The notes: a model not told the origin generated them from the sequence alone. A stretch of DNA of 64,000 bases from Bacillota bacterium (GCA_023393115.1 JAEWMS010000025.1:1-64000), one strand, 5' to 3'. Counted from the stretch's first letter, positions 1 through 7,697 are shown. Program-made: numbers and translations.

Positions 1-124
1 TTAATATCTTTATTGGAACAGTACATGAAAGTAAGTTAATTCTATTGAACCGCCGTATACCGAACGGTACGTACGGTGGTGTGAAAGGTCGGTAGCTGAA
101 ATAATCAGCTACCTCCTATTCGAT
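1..124 (+). mobile_element. Group II intron, 3' end only (domains V and VI)
   Basis: Positions 47-83 fold as a domain V-like hairpin (arms CCGCCGTA and TACGGTGG around a second stem capped by CGAA). They are followed by a domain VI-like hairpin, with GGTAGCTGA at about 90-98 pairing with TCAGCTACC. The segment ends CCTATTCGAT at 124, close to the usual CCTACTCGAT-type 3' end of bacterial group II introns. The rest of the intron, including any maturase gene, would lie left of the window. The 185 bases from here to the tRNA hold no gene that I can see. Confidence 0.75.
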
Positions 125-309
125 AGTTACAATGCATGTATTCAGATGAATACGTATTTATAGGTGTTGAAGTAGTAAGTTTGGATTGAATTTCTAAAAT
201 GGTAGTGCTAAAATAGGCTTTGCAGGGTAATATAAATATTTTTACAAGTAACTGGAACCGATATTAATATAAATTTAGAGATAAGGTTAGAAGTCCTGCT
301 ATCAAATAT

Positions 310-384
310 GCTGGTGTGGCTCAATGGCAGAGCAGCGGTATCGTAAACCGCAGGTTGCGAGTTCAATTCTCGCCACCAGCTCCA
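310..384 (+). tRNA. tRNA-Thr (anticodon CGT)
   Basis: A complete cloverleaf can be drawn. The acceptor stem is GCTGGTG/CACCAGC, the D stem GCTC/GAGC, the anticodon stem GCGGT/ACCGC with loop ATCGTAA, and the T stem GCGAG/CTCGC with loop TTCAATT. The anticodon is CGT, reading the threonine codon ACG. The discriminator base is T and CCA is encoded in the DNA (382-384). The tRNA lies 185 nt downstream of the group II intron end. Confidence 0.93.
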
Positions 385-385
385 G

Positions 386-418
386 AAAAAGCCGTAGATC
401 TATGATTTGCGGCTTTTG
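386..418 (+). terminator. Hairpin after tRNA-Thr, weak terminator
   Basis: AAAAAGCCG (386-394) pairs with CGGCTTTT (410-417). The right arm supplies four T residues but no long U-tract follows, so termination is plausible rather than certain. Confidence 0.5.
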
Positions 419-580
419 GTAATGTAATAAGCTGTGACTAACCAGTATTAACTAATCCTAAAAATATTCTCTGACATATAGTTGTACTTTTAAGCATATT
501 AACACCTCGCAATTTCGTGCAAAAAAAGAGAGGATTTAGACTAATCATAAAGCTATACTTTCTGGTAAGGAGTAGATCGA

Positions 581-1441
581 GTGGAATGGATTGAGCAATT
601 AAACAAGGCTATTAATTATATTGAAGACCATTTGGAAGGTGGATTTGAAATTGAGAAAGTAGCTGAAATAGCATGTTGTTCGGCCTTTCACTTCCAAAGG
701 ATGTTTTCTTATATAGCTGATATCCCTTTATCGGAATACATAAGGCGTAGAAAAATGACCTGTGCAGCTTTTGAACTGCAAAGTCAAAATGTAAAAATTA
801 TTGATATTGCATTGAAATACGGATATGATTCACCAACTGCATTTACACGTGCCTTCAGGAGTGTACACGGTATGGCGCCTTCAGAGGCAAGAAGTACAGG
901 TGCTCAGCTTAAAGCGTTCCCTCCGATCAGCTTCAAACTCACCGTAAAAGGAGAAGCTGAAATGAACTACAGAATAGTTAAGAAAGAAGCATTTAGGATT
1001 GTTGGGGTAAAGAAACACTTCAGAATTAATATTGAAGAGAATTTCGCAGAGGTTCCAAAATTCTGGCAGAAAACAACCGAAGGCGGTCAGATACCTGGCA
1101 TAGTCTCATTATTAAACAAGGAACCCTTAGGACTTTTAGGGGTTAGTGCTTGTATGAATGGTGCGGATTTTGATTACTATATTGCCGTTGCTACCGATAA
1201 GGAGGTTCCTGATGAAATGTACGAGTTCATTGTTCCAGAATGTACGTGGGCAATATTTGAATGTATCGGACCTCTGCCCGAAGCACTTCAGGAACTTCAA
1301 AGACGTATTGTTACCGAGTGGCTTCCGGCATCGGGGTATGAATATGCTAATGCACCTGATATAGAGGTTTATTCTGAAGGTGATCAGCGTCAGCCTGATT
1401 ATAGATGTGAAGCCTGGCTTCCAATTGTCAGGAAAGCATAA
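581..1441 (+). CDS. AraC-family regulator with GyrI-like effector domain
   Basis: This is a predicted DNA-binding transcriptional regulator of 286 aa. Residues 1-108 form the double helix-turn-helix of the AraC/XylS family (IEKVAEIACCSAFHFQRMF, then IIDIALKYGYDSPTAFTRAF, ending in the typical P-S-E). Residues about 125-285 resemble the GyrI-like/effector-binding domain that binds hydrophobic small molecules in Rob and BmrR. The start is GTG, eight bases after TAAGGAG (566-572); no ATG fits better. The gene stands alone, and the effector and targets are unknown. An ASCH-like gene follows 44 bases later and may be cotranscribed. Confidence 0.85.
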   Translation: MEWIEQLNKAINYIEDHLEGGFEIEKVAEIACCSAFHFQRMFSYIADIPLSEYIRRRKMTCAAFELQSQNVKIIDIALKYGYDSPTAFTRAFRSVHGMAPSEARSTGAQLKAFPPISFKLTVKGEAEMNYRIVKKEAFRIVGVKKHFRINIEENFAEVPKFWQKTTEGGQIPGIVSLLNKEPLGLLGVSACMNGADFDYYIAVATDKEVPDEMYEFIVPECTWAIFECIGPLPEALQELQRRIVTEWLPASGYEYANAPDIEVYSEGDQRQPDYRCEAWLPIVRKA

Positions 1442-1485
1442 CATTCTATCAGAAAAGCATAACATTTAGAATGGAGATCGAAAAA

Positions 1486-1938
1486 ATGGTACACGTTGTA
1501 TATTGTGATGACAAAGAGAAAGTCATAGATAAAATACTTGATGGAAGTAAAACAATGATTATCAGAGGAGCAGCGGGGAGAAAGATACCTCATAGCCGGG
1601 TATTTAAAGGTGAGACATTGTATTTTATGAAAAGAGGTTCCAAGAAGATTTCTGCAACAGCAACTGCTTCAGATGTACAGAACTATATTAAGCTGACAGA
1701 TGAAGAAATAGACCGGATTATCGAAGAGAATCAAAATAAGCTCAGTTTATCAGATAAGCAAAGGGAAAGATGGTACAAAAAATGTCTGTGTCTCATTGAA
1801 TTTGAAAATGTTAGAGCTATACCACCAATGGATTTCATTCATCAAAGTAATATGGATGATTGGCATATTATAGAAAAAATAGAAGATGTAGTAGCTGGAA
1901 CAAGTGTCCCTTATAACTATGAAAAGTCTCGAATTTAA
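1486..1938 (+). CDS. ASCH/PUA-like domain protein
   Basis: A 150-residue protein of unknown function. The pattern of an N-terminal segment with G-S-K-T followed by R, then a G-E-T-L-Y-F strand and an A-T-A strand, resembles the ASCH/PUA-like beta-barrel fold, whose members bind RNA or nucleotides. This assignment is by pattern and is tentative. An in-frame ATG at 1471 exists, but GGAG (1473-1476) sits at ribosome-binding distance from the ATG at 1486, so the shorter form is preferred. It follows the AraC-type regulator by 44 bases and precedes the broken HD gene by 22, so the three may form one transcript. Confidence 0.6.
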   Translation: MVHVVYCDDKEKVIDKILDGSKTMIIRGAAGRKIPHSRVFKGETLYFMKRGSKKISATATASDVQNYIKLTDEEIDRIIEENQNKLSLSDKQRERWYKKCLCLIEFENVRAIPPMDFIHQSNMDDWHIIEKIEDVVAGTSVPYNYEKSRI

Positions 1939-1960
1939 TTAACAGTAAAGAAGTATTCTT

Positions 1961-2571
1961 ATGAGAAACTATGTTGATTTTCGTACTACCGGAGATATCC
2001 AACGTGATGTTAAAGAATATTTTTCATTCCATAATAGAATAGATGTATATAAACACACGCTGGATGTTGTTGAAGAATTGAATTACTTAAGAAATTTAAC
2101 CGGGCATATTGAGGACGGTAGCTTAATAGCCTGTTATTGTCATGACCTTGGACAGATAGTAGAAAAAGAAGATGTTGTTAGTTTCTGCCAAGATAATGAT
2201 ATTAGTTTATTGGAGGGAGAAAAGAGAATGCCTTCCATTGTGCATCAAAAAGTATCACGTTTTTTAGCTGAAAAGGTATTCAAAATAAGTAATTTAGAGA
2301 TACTTGATGCTATAAGATATCATACCACTTCACGGAAAAATCCTCGTAATATTGAAGTAGAAGTGTTTCTGCCGATAAAATGAGCTGGAAGGAAGCTGGC
2401 TACAGGGAATTGGCAATCAAGATTAAAGATGCCTTAAATAGCTCAAAAGAAGCAGCAATTTTATACTACCTTGAGAATTTGAATTCCGGTAAAGATAATG
2501 TCCCTTTTTATCATCCTGATTCTCAGGAAGCCTATGAATATTTCAAAAAATTAGTTTTACCTAAAAAATAA
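1961..2571 (+). pseudogene. HD-domain hydrolase (YqeK-like), frameshifted
   Basis: Residues 1-140 carry HD-superfamily metal-binding motifs (H-T-L-D-V-V-E-E near residue 38, C-H-D-L-G near 65, a later Y-H-T) and end abruptly at 2383. A second reading frame opens at 2380 and continues the same family for 63 residues. Removing the stop by one inserted base at about 2369-2371 restores F-L-A-D-K-M-S-W across the junction, with the Asp expected of the last HD motif. A one-base deletion, or a sequencing error, therefore split a gene of about 203 codons. The pieces overlap as ATGA, so coupled translation of two chains is possible but less likely. Confidence 0.75.
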
Positions 2572-2636
2572 TTCTGTATAAATGTCAACCTTTTATGGTA
2601 TACTAGTATTTCAAAACTATCGAAGGGATGAACAGA

Positions 2637-2876
2637 ATGGCAGAATTTTGTAAGTGTGGATCCGTTATGATTAACGGAAGTTGTACTAATAAGAAATGCA
2701 GTAACAAACTGGTAAAAGCAGCTTCTACGGCAAAAGTCAGCAAGACAGGCCGTATCAGAACAGTTAAGGAGACTTCAGCAGAGAAACCTGCAAGCAAAAG
2801 CACTAAAATAACAAGGGCATCTAAATGCATAACTTACCATATAAGTGAGCTTCCCCTAAATGAACAGCCTAAGTAA
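2637..2876 (+). CDS. Small Cys-containing hypothetical protein
   Basis: A 79-residue basic protein. Its N-terminus carries C-K-C, then C-T-N-K-K-C, which could bind a metal in zinc-ribbon style; the rest is rich in Lys, Thr, Ser and Ala and looks disordered. I cannot name a family. An ATG at 2628 is in frame, but GAAGGG (2622-2627) abuts it directly, whereas it lies at normal spacing from the ATG at 2637. An extended -10 element, TGG-TATACT at 2596-2604, could be its promoter. A terminator follows at 2947. The opposite-strand reading frame over the same region has no such features. Confidence 0.6.
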   Translation: MAEFCKCGSVMINGSCTNKKCSNKLVKAASTAKVSKTGRIRTVKETSAEKPASKSTKITRASKCITYHISELPLNEQPK

Positions 2877-2946
2877 CAAATTCAAAAGCAGTGAAGATAC
2901 ATAAGTATCATAGTACTGCAGCATAATTAATGTATAAATATGACAA

Positions 2947-2982
2947 AACGTCCTCGCCTTGAGGGCGTTATTTATTTTCTTC
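2947..2982 (+). terminator. Rho-independent terminator
   Basis: AACGTCCTC (2947-2955) pairs with GAGGGCGTT (2961-2969) with one G-U pair and a five-base loop. The T-rich tail TATTTATTTTCTT follows. It ends the transcript of the small Cys-containing gene. Confidence 0.8.
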
Positions 2983-3132
2983 TAAGATCATAGATCTTTG
3001 ATCTTAATACTTGTCGTTCAATATCCCACTCAATTGATATGCCCGAATATGTGAGATATAATATATAAATAGGATTAAACTATGTCAAGTATGTCAGGTA
3101 AGTCAAGTGTTATAACGCAGATGGAGGTTAAT

Positions 3133-3720
3133 ATGGGGTTTAAGGAGCAATATCTTGAAATATATAATACATACATTCAGAGAGAAGGTTCGGATAAGCT
3201 TCTGGAATATTTATTGTCCAAATCCAGTGATTTCTTCACGGCTCCGGCCAGTACAAGATTTCACGGCGCTTATGAGGGTGGACTTGCCGAGCATAGCATT
3301 AATGTCTATGAGTGTCTAAAAGATTACCTTTCCAGAGACAGAGTGAAACAGGTTTATCACCTGGAGTATGACCCTGAGAGTATTGCAATCGTTGCTTTAC
3401 TTCATGATTTGTGCAAGATTAACTGTTACAGGGTTGGTACAAGAAACGTTAAAGATGAGAACGGTGTTTGGCAGAGCGTTCCCACCTATGAATACGATGA
3501 TAAATTGCCTTATGGGCACGGAGAAAAGTCAGTTTATATAATTACAGGTTTTATGAAGCTCACAAGGGAAGAAGCTTTTGCAATCAGATATCATATGGGT
3601 TTTTCAGGTGTCGAGGACAAACGAAATGTCGGAGATGCTTTTGAACAATTTCCTCTGGCATTCGCACTAAATACAGCAGATATGGAGGCTACATATTTCC
3701 TGGAGGGCAAAAAGAAATAA
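3133..3720 (+). CDS. HD-domain metal-dependent phosphohydrolase
   Basis: A 195-aa protein with HD-superfamily signatures: G-G-L-A-E-H-S near residue 55, L-L-H-D-L-C-K near 95, a G-H-G-E-K-S stretch, and Y-H-M-G followed by a late N-T-A-D. Related stand-alone HD proteins in Firmicutes are uncharacterized; the C-terminal half of YhaM-type 3'-5' exonucleases has the same arrangement but also carries an OB-fold that is absent here. The reading frame opens at 3082, but GGAGG (3123-3127) lies five bases before the ATG at 3133, which I take as the start. The substrate is unknown. Confidence 0.75.
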   Translation: MGFKEQYLEIYNTYIQREGSDKLLEYLLSKSSDFFTAPASTRFHGAYEGGLAEHSINVYECLKDYLSRDRVKQVYHLEYDPESIAIVALLHDLCKINCYRVGTRNVKDENGVWQSVPTYEYDDKLPYGHGEKSVYIITGFMKLTREEAFAIRYHMGFSGVEDKRNVGDAFEQFPLAFALNTADMEATYFLEGKKK

Positions 3721-3789
3721 ATTAATGAGGGTATGGTAATTCATACAAAGACTTAAATATATTGTAATTGTACTTTTTTTATCATAAAA

Positions 3790-3935
3790 TTATACATGCA
3801 GAGATAAAAACACAGTTCTGGTTGGTAGTCCAGACGCAGTATTTTTCTATTTTCCAATATGCGGGGAAATGCTGTCAGTAACCTGCCTCCTAAGGTTGTC
3901 CGTTCTTTGTTCAACAAATAAATAGGAGGGTTTTT
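3790..3935 (+). promoter_or_regulatory. Candidate yjdF-type (azaaromatic) riboswitch leader
   Basis: About 145 untranslated bases precede yjdF. They include a hairpin CTGG/CCAG and a small stem AACCT/AGGTT (3880-3897) whose loop contains CCTCCT (3886-3891), a perfect complement of the yjdF ribosome-binding site AGGAGG (3924-3929). yjdF genes in Firmicutes are commonly preceded by the yjdF-motif riboswitch, which acts on translation. I did not match the consensus base by base, so identity with that class is inference from gene context and the anti-SD segment. Confidence 0.5.
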
Positions 3936-3936
3936 T

Positions 3937-4353
3937 ATGGAAGTAAGAGGCAATATTACTGTTTATTTTGATGACCCTTTTTGGGTTTGCGTTTATGAAC
4001 GAAGGTATGGAAATCTGCTGGAGGTATGTAAAACTGTTTTTGGAGAAGAACCCAAAGATTACGAAGTTTTTTATTTTCTTCTTGAGAATTGGGGAGGTCT
4101 GAGGTTTAGTCCTCCAATCGAGGCTGAGACCAAGGAAGAGCACAAAATCAATCCTAAGCGGATGCAACGATCAATTAATAAACAGCTTTCACAAACCGGC
4201 GTAGGTACCAAAGCTCAGCAGGCTTTGAAACTTCAGCATGAACAGAAGGTTGTTCAACGCAAAGCAGATAGAAAACTGCGAACAGAAGAAGAAAAGCAGT
4301 TGAAATTTGAAATGAAGCAGCAGAAGAAGAAGGAAAAACATAAGGGCAGATAA
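3937..4353 (+). CDS. yjdF: YjdF family protein (DUF2992)
   Basis: A 138-aa protein. The first 65 residues contain the family core (I-T-V-Y-F-D-D-P-F-W near the start, then E-V-F-Y-F-L-L). The C-terminal half is a long, highly charged, Lys/Glu/Gln-rich helix from about residue 85. The molecular role is not established; in other Firmicutes it is tied to a riboswitch sensing azaaromatic compounds, which suggests a part in tolerance to such molecules. GGAGGG ends six bases before the ATG. The gene is monocistronic, closed by a strong terminator that starts at its stop codon. Confidence 0.85.
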   Translation: MEVRGNITVYFDDPFWVCVYERRYGNLLEVCKTVFGEEPKDYEVFYFLLENWGGLRFSPPIEAETKEEHKINPKRMQRSINKQLSQTGVGTKAQQALKLQHEQKVVQRKADRKLRTEEEKQLKFEMKQQKKKEKHKGR

Positions 4354-4400
4354 TTTTCCGGGAACATATTTGGCAGTATGTTCCCGGAAAATTAATTTTT
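4352..4400 (+). terminator. Strong rho-independent terminator after yjdF
   Basis: A 17-bp perfect stem (4352-4368 with 4377-4393) with an eight-base loop begins at the yjdF stop codon, and ATTTTT follows. Bases 4400-4571 are AT-rich without a gene; TTGACA at 4431 is a possible -35 box for the next gene. Confidence 0.9.
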
Positions 4401-4571
4401 ACATAAATTTATTTTCTACTACTTGAATATTTGACAGCTTAGTTAATAATAATTTGAATATAGCTGTTTATATACAATTGTTATATCGTTATTAATATAT
4501 TTGTATTGTTATATTCTTTTATATTAATTAATAATATACCTAATATATTGTTAAGATAGGAAGTATACTTT

Positions 4572-6815
4572 GTGAAAGAGAACCAAATCACTACAGTTTT
4601 AAATAGTAAAAGAGAAAAGTTTCTTTTTTATTTTAAGAATTTCATATTAACAAGGTTACCTAATGTAAAAGCCAATCTTCAGGGACTGATGAAGAAGATT
4701 ACTGTACTATTAAAAACTACAGGACTGGTTTTATTCTTATATAGGTTCTTTTTGTTTTACCCGTTAACAATAATCTATCTGGAAATAGTCTTTAAGATAG
4801 CATTATTTAAAACCCTTTTTAATGCTGGATTTATTTACATTTTACTTTTTTCAATTCCAGCCGGGCTCTTATTCTACATTTTATCAACCTTTTCAAAACG
4901 TAAAATAAACAGAATTGTTTCAGTAGTATTAACAGCAGGGGTAACTCTGATTTATCTGGTACAGATTGTTTATTACCATATATTTACCACATTTTTTGCA
5001 TTGTTCTCTCTAAATGGAGCCGGGCAGGTACTACAGTTCTGGCGTGAAATTTTTACGGCCATAGGAAAGAACATAATACCGATTATTTTTTTACTGCTTC
5101 CATTGGCTTTTTTGATTATTTTCGGAAATAAACTGATACCATCAGATAAAACAGTATGGAGCTTTAAAGGTATAATTATAGGTATAACATTGTCGATTCA
5201 AATACTTTCCACTTTTATAGTGTTATATGATGACAGTGGGGAACTCAGCACCCGCTTCCTTTATTCAGAAGCTATAATACCTGACTTGTCTGTAGACAAG
5301 TTTGGTCTGCTTACCACAACAAGACTTGATGTTAAACATTTGCTGTTCGGCTTTGATGCCACAGGCGATAAAAGCAGTGATGATAATAATACAGATGATA
5401 ATAACGAGTATATACAGGAGTCTGCAGGAGAGGATTCAAAGGAGTATAAAGGTGGGTATTCACAAGAGAATATAGGTAATGCTAAGGATGAATCAAATCT
5501 TTTGCAATCAGATAAAACCGGTGGAGAAATCATTAAGCCTGGCATTAATCCTACAGCAGAAAAAATAGACTTTAAAGCTAATATTCTTAATATTGATTTT
5601 GACAAACATATTGCTGAAGAATCTGATCCTCAGATTAAAGCTATGCATAAGTACTTTAAAAATATTGAACCCACAAATAAGAACGAGTATACAGGAAAGT
5701 TCAAGGGAAAGAACCTTGTTCTTATAACTGCTGAAGGATTTTCGCCCTATGCAGTTAGCAAGGACCTTACACCAACTCTGTATAAAATGTCACAGGAAGG
5801 CTTTCAATTCACTGATTTTTATACGCCAATATGGGGAGTAAGTACCTCCGACGGAGAATTTGTTGCCTGTAACTCGCTTGTACCAAAGTCGGGGGTCTGG
5901 AGCTTTTATGTTTCGGGTAAGAACCATATGCCGTTTTGCCTGGGGAACCAGTTAAGGGAGCTGGGGTATGGCACCAAAGCCTATCATAACCACTCCTACA
6001 CATATTATCACAGAGATGTATCCCATCCTAATATGGGTTATGATTTCAAGGCTGTAGGGCATGGCCTTAATATGGAGAAGAACTGGCCTGAATCCGATGT
6101 GGAGATGATAGAAAAGACAACCGACGAATATCTTGGTGCTGAACCATTTCATACCTACTACATGACAGTTAGCGGACATCTCCAATATACCTTTGGAGGG
6201 AATGCAATGGCAGCTAAAAATAAGGCTTATGTTAAAGACCTTCCATATTCCGAGCATGTTAAAGCATATTTAGCTTGTCAGATTGAATTTGACAGAGCAA
6301 TGGGTGAATTGATTTCAAGACTTGAAATAGCCGGAAAGGCAGAAGACACTTTGATAGCAATCAGCCCGGATCATTACCCTTATGGCCTTACATTAAACGA
6401 AATAGAAGAGCTGGCCGGACATAAAATTGAAGAAAATTTTGAATTGTACAAAGGAATATTTCTACTGTGGTCAAAGGGTATGACAGCCGTGAAGGTAGAT
6501 AAGCCCTGTTCCAGTATGGATATACTACCAACCCTGTCAAATTTATTGGGAGTCGATTATGATTCAAGACTGCTTATGGGTAGGGATATATTATCAGATG
6601 CACCGCCTCTGGTTGTTTTCTCAAATTGGAGCTGGCTTACCGATAAAGCCCGTTACAATTCCAAACAAAGGAAACTTATACCTGTTGACGGGCAAACTGA
6701 TACTTCATTGTTAAAGGACTATAAATCTCAAATATCCAAACAGGTCAGTAACAAATTTGCCTATTCAACAAAAATACTGGATAAAAATTATTATTCAAAA
6801 CTGTTCATAAGATAA
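4572..6815 (+). CDS. Lipoteichoic acid synthase-like membrane sulfatase
   Basis: A 747-aa polytopic membrane enzyme of the LtaS/alkaline phosphatase superfamily. Residues about 45-250 hold around five hydrophobic segments; 262-310 is an acidic Asp/Asn/Glu-rich linker; the extracellular catalytic domain runs from about 380 to 690. The motif W-G-V-S-T-S-D places the likely nucleophile Thr near residue 425, and I-S-P-D-H near 597 supplies metal ligands. LtaS enzymes transfer glycerol phosphate from phosphatidylglycerol to a growing chain; whether this one makes or primes teichoic acid, or modifies another polymer, cannot be told. The start is GTG with AGGAAG upstream. It is a single-gene unit. 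Confidence 0.85.
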   Translation: MKENQITTVLNSKREKFLFYFKNFILTRLPNVKANLQGLMKKITVLLKTTGLVLFLYRFFLFYPLTIIYLEIVFKIALFKTLFNAGFIYILLFSIPAGLLFYILSTFSKRKINRIVSVVLTAGVTLIYLVQIVYYHIFTTFFALFSLNGAGQVLQFWREIFTAIGKNIIPIIFLLLPLAFLIIFGNKLIPSDKTVWSFKGIIIGITLSIQILSTFIVLYDDSGELSTRFLYSEAIIPDLSVDKFGLLTTTRLDVKHLLFGFDATGDKSSDDNNTDDNNEYIQESAGEDSKEYKGGYSQENIGNAKDESNLLQSDKTGGEIIKPGINPTAEKIDFKANILNIDFDKHIAEESDPQIKAMHKYFKNIEPTNKNEYTGKFKGKNLVLITAEGFSPYAVSKDLTPTLYKMSQEGFQFTDFYTPIWGVSTSDGEFVACNSLVPKSGVWSFYVSGKNHMPFCLGNQLRELGYGTKAYHNHSYTYYHRDVSHPNMGYDFKAVGHGLNMEKNWPESDVEMIEKTTDEYLGAEPFHTYYMTVSGHLQYTFGGNAMAAKNKAYVKDLPYSEHVKAYLACQIEFDRAMGELISRLEIAGKAEDTLIAISPDHYPYGLTLNEIEELAGHKIEENFELYKGIFLLWSKGMTAVKVDKPCSSMDILPTLSNLLGVDYDSRLLMGRDILSDAPPLVVFSNWSWLTDKARYNSKQRKLIPVDGQTDTSLLKDYKSQISKQVSNKFAYSTKILDKNYYSKLFIR

Positions 6816-6837
6816 ATCGAAGGCAATTAAATAATTA

Positions 6838-6867
6838 TTGACAAAGCCAGCCATTTGATGCTATATT
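6838..6867 (+). promoter_or_regulatory. Promoter of the trpP-ECF operon
   Basis: TTGACA (6838-6843) and TATATT (6862-6867) are separated by 18 bp. The predicted start of transcription, about 6874, coincides with the beginning of the triplet-repeat region, so the repeats would form the extreme 5' end of the RNA. Confidence 0.75.
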
Positions 6868-6873
6868 CTTAAC

Positions 6874-6916
6874 AAGTAGAGACGAGAAGAGATTAGAAGA
6901 GATTAGATGAGATGAG
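6874..6916 (+). promoter_or_regulatory. Putative TRAP binding site: eight (G/T)AG triplets in 5-nt phase
   Basis: Triplets GAG, GAG, GAG, TAG, GAG, TAG, GAG, GAG begin at 6879, 6884, 6889, 6894, 6899, 6904, 6909 and 6914, each separated by two bases; an AAG at 6874 is in the same register. TRAP (MtrB) of Bacillus binds 9-11 (G/U)AG triplets spaced by 2-3 bases in tryptophan-responsive leaders, including that of trpP. The first gene here is trpP-like, so site and gene support each other. No mtrB gene is visible in the window. Confidence 0.75.
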
Positions 6917-6921
6917 TAAAC

Positions 6922-6942
6922 CGTGAGCATCATATCCTCACG
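6922..6942 (+). promoter_or_regulatory. Small hairpin downstream of TRAP-like site
   Basis: CGTGAG (6922-6927) pairs with CTCACG (6937-6942) just after the last GAG triplet. T-rich sequence appears only from about 6960, so it is not a canonical terminator; it may isolate the triplet region from the rest of the leader. Confidence 0.4.
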
Positions 6943-7034
6943 TAGTGGTAGATTTGTACTTTTTGCTTTTTGCTTTTAGTTTAAGTAGGTAGTATATTCT
7001 TCTGCTAAATTGGGTTAATACGAAAATGAACTTC

Positions 7035-7068
7035 AAACCTCTACTAATAATATATTTTGTGGAGGTTT
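7035..7068 (+). promoter_or_regulatory. SD-sequestering hairpin with T-tract before trpP
   Basis: AAACCTCTAC (7035-7044) can pair with GTGGAGGTTT (7059-7068), ten pairs with one G-U, burying the ribosome-binding site GGAGG (7061-7065); seven T residues end it. It could act as an SD-blocking stem or a terminator. CTCTAC (7039-7044) is also complementary to GTAGAG (6876-6881) at the start of the TRAP-like site, giving an alternative pairing that would free the SD. Confidence 0.6.
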
Positions 7069-7074
7069 TTTTAT

Positions 7075-7644
7075 ATGGAAACAACAGTCCAAAAAAGAGT
7101 TGTGGTTAAAGAAAAGAAAGCTGGACTTTCAATCTCAGACATTATTCTTGTAGGTGTCTTACTGGCAGTTGGTGCAGTTCTTAAGTTTTTCGTCGGTTCA
7201 TTGTTTTCAGCAGGTATGAAGCCGAATTTTATCATTGCAATGTATTGTCTGGCTATTTTGCTGATTAAGCCAAGATTTCTTGAAGCTATTGTTATCGGTA
7301 TTATTGCAGGTGCTATCTGTCAGGTATTTCCGGGAACTCCGTATATTAACCTGATAAGTGAACCTGTGGGTGCCATTGTAATGGCAATATTGGTTTATTT
7401 ACCGCTTCAAATCGGGAAGTTCTCACTCAGACCTATAATTGGAACATTTATAAGTACTTTAGCCAGCGGAATGACCTTCATAGGAGTTCTTTATGCAGCC
7501 TTCTATACAGGTGCTAATGTTCAGACTCTTCCTCTGGGAGTATTTCTAGCAATTGTTCTTGGAACTGCTTTAGTTAATTCAATAATAGTACAGGTACTTT
7601 ACATACCATTAAAACTTGCATTAGGACGTGGTAAGAATGATTAA
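7075..7644 (+). CDS. trpP: TrpP-like transporter, probable ECF S-component for tryptophan
   Basis: A 189-aa membrane protein with about five to six hydrophobic segments. Features recalling TrpP (YhaG) of Bacillus are the G-M-K-P-N-F segment near residue 45, A-I-L-L-I-K-P, the G-I-I-A-G turn and the F-P-G-T-P loop. It heads a run of two ECF ATPases and EcfT, so it most likely serves as the substrate-binding S-component of a dedicated ECF importer. The TRAP-like site supports tryptophan, or a related indole, as substrate. The frame opens upstream at a TTG (7057) inside the SD hairpin; the ATG at 7075, nine bases after GGAGG, is the sensible start. Confidence 0.75.
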   Translation: METTVQKRVVVKEKKAGLSISDIILVGVLLAVGAVLKFFVGSLFSAGMKPNFIIAMYCLAILLIKPRFLEAIVIGIIAGAICQVFPGTPYINLISEPVGAIVMAILVYLPLQIGKFSLRPIIGTFISTLASGMTFIGVLYAAFYTGANVQTLPLGVFLAIVLGTALVNSIIVQVLYIPLKLALGRGKND

Positions 7645-7653
7645 AAAGTTAGA

Positions 7654-7691
7654 CTCCGTCATGACTTACTCGTTAAACAATGGGAACGGAG
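7654..7691 (+). promoter_or_regulatory. Hairpin covering the ecfA1 ribosome-binding site
   Basis: CTCCGT (7654-7659) pairs with ACGGAG (7686-7691), the latter containing the GGAG used by the following ATPase gene. The stem is short with a 26-base loop, so its importance is uncertain, but it repeats the pattern of an occluded SD seen before trpP and ecfT. Confidence 0.4.
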
Positions 7692-7697
7692 ATAAGA

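Noticed and set aside
2380..2571. Independent 63-codon gene behind the HD hydrolase
   Set aside because: Its sequence continues the HD family across a one-base shift, so it is the broken end of the same gene.
5261..5605. Minus-strand frame of 114 codons inside the LtaS-like gene
   Set aside because: It mirrors the low-complexity acidic linker; its Ser/Leu-rich composition is a by-product of the repetitive codons on the other strand.
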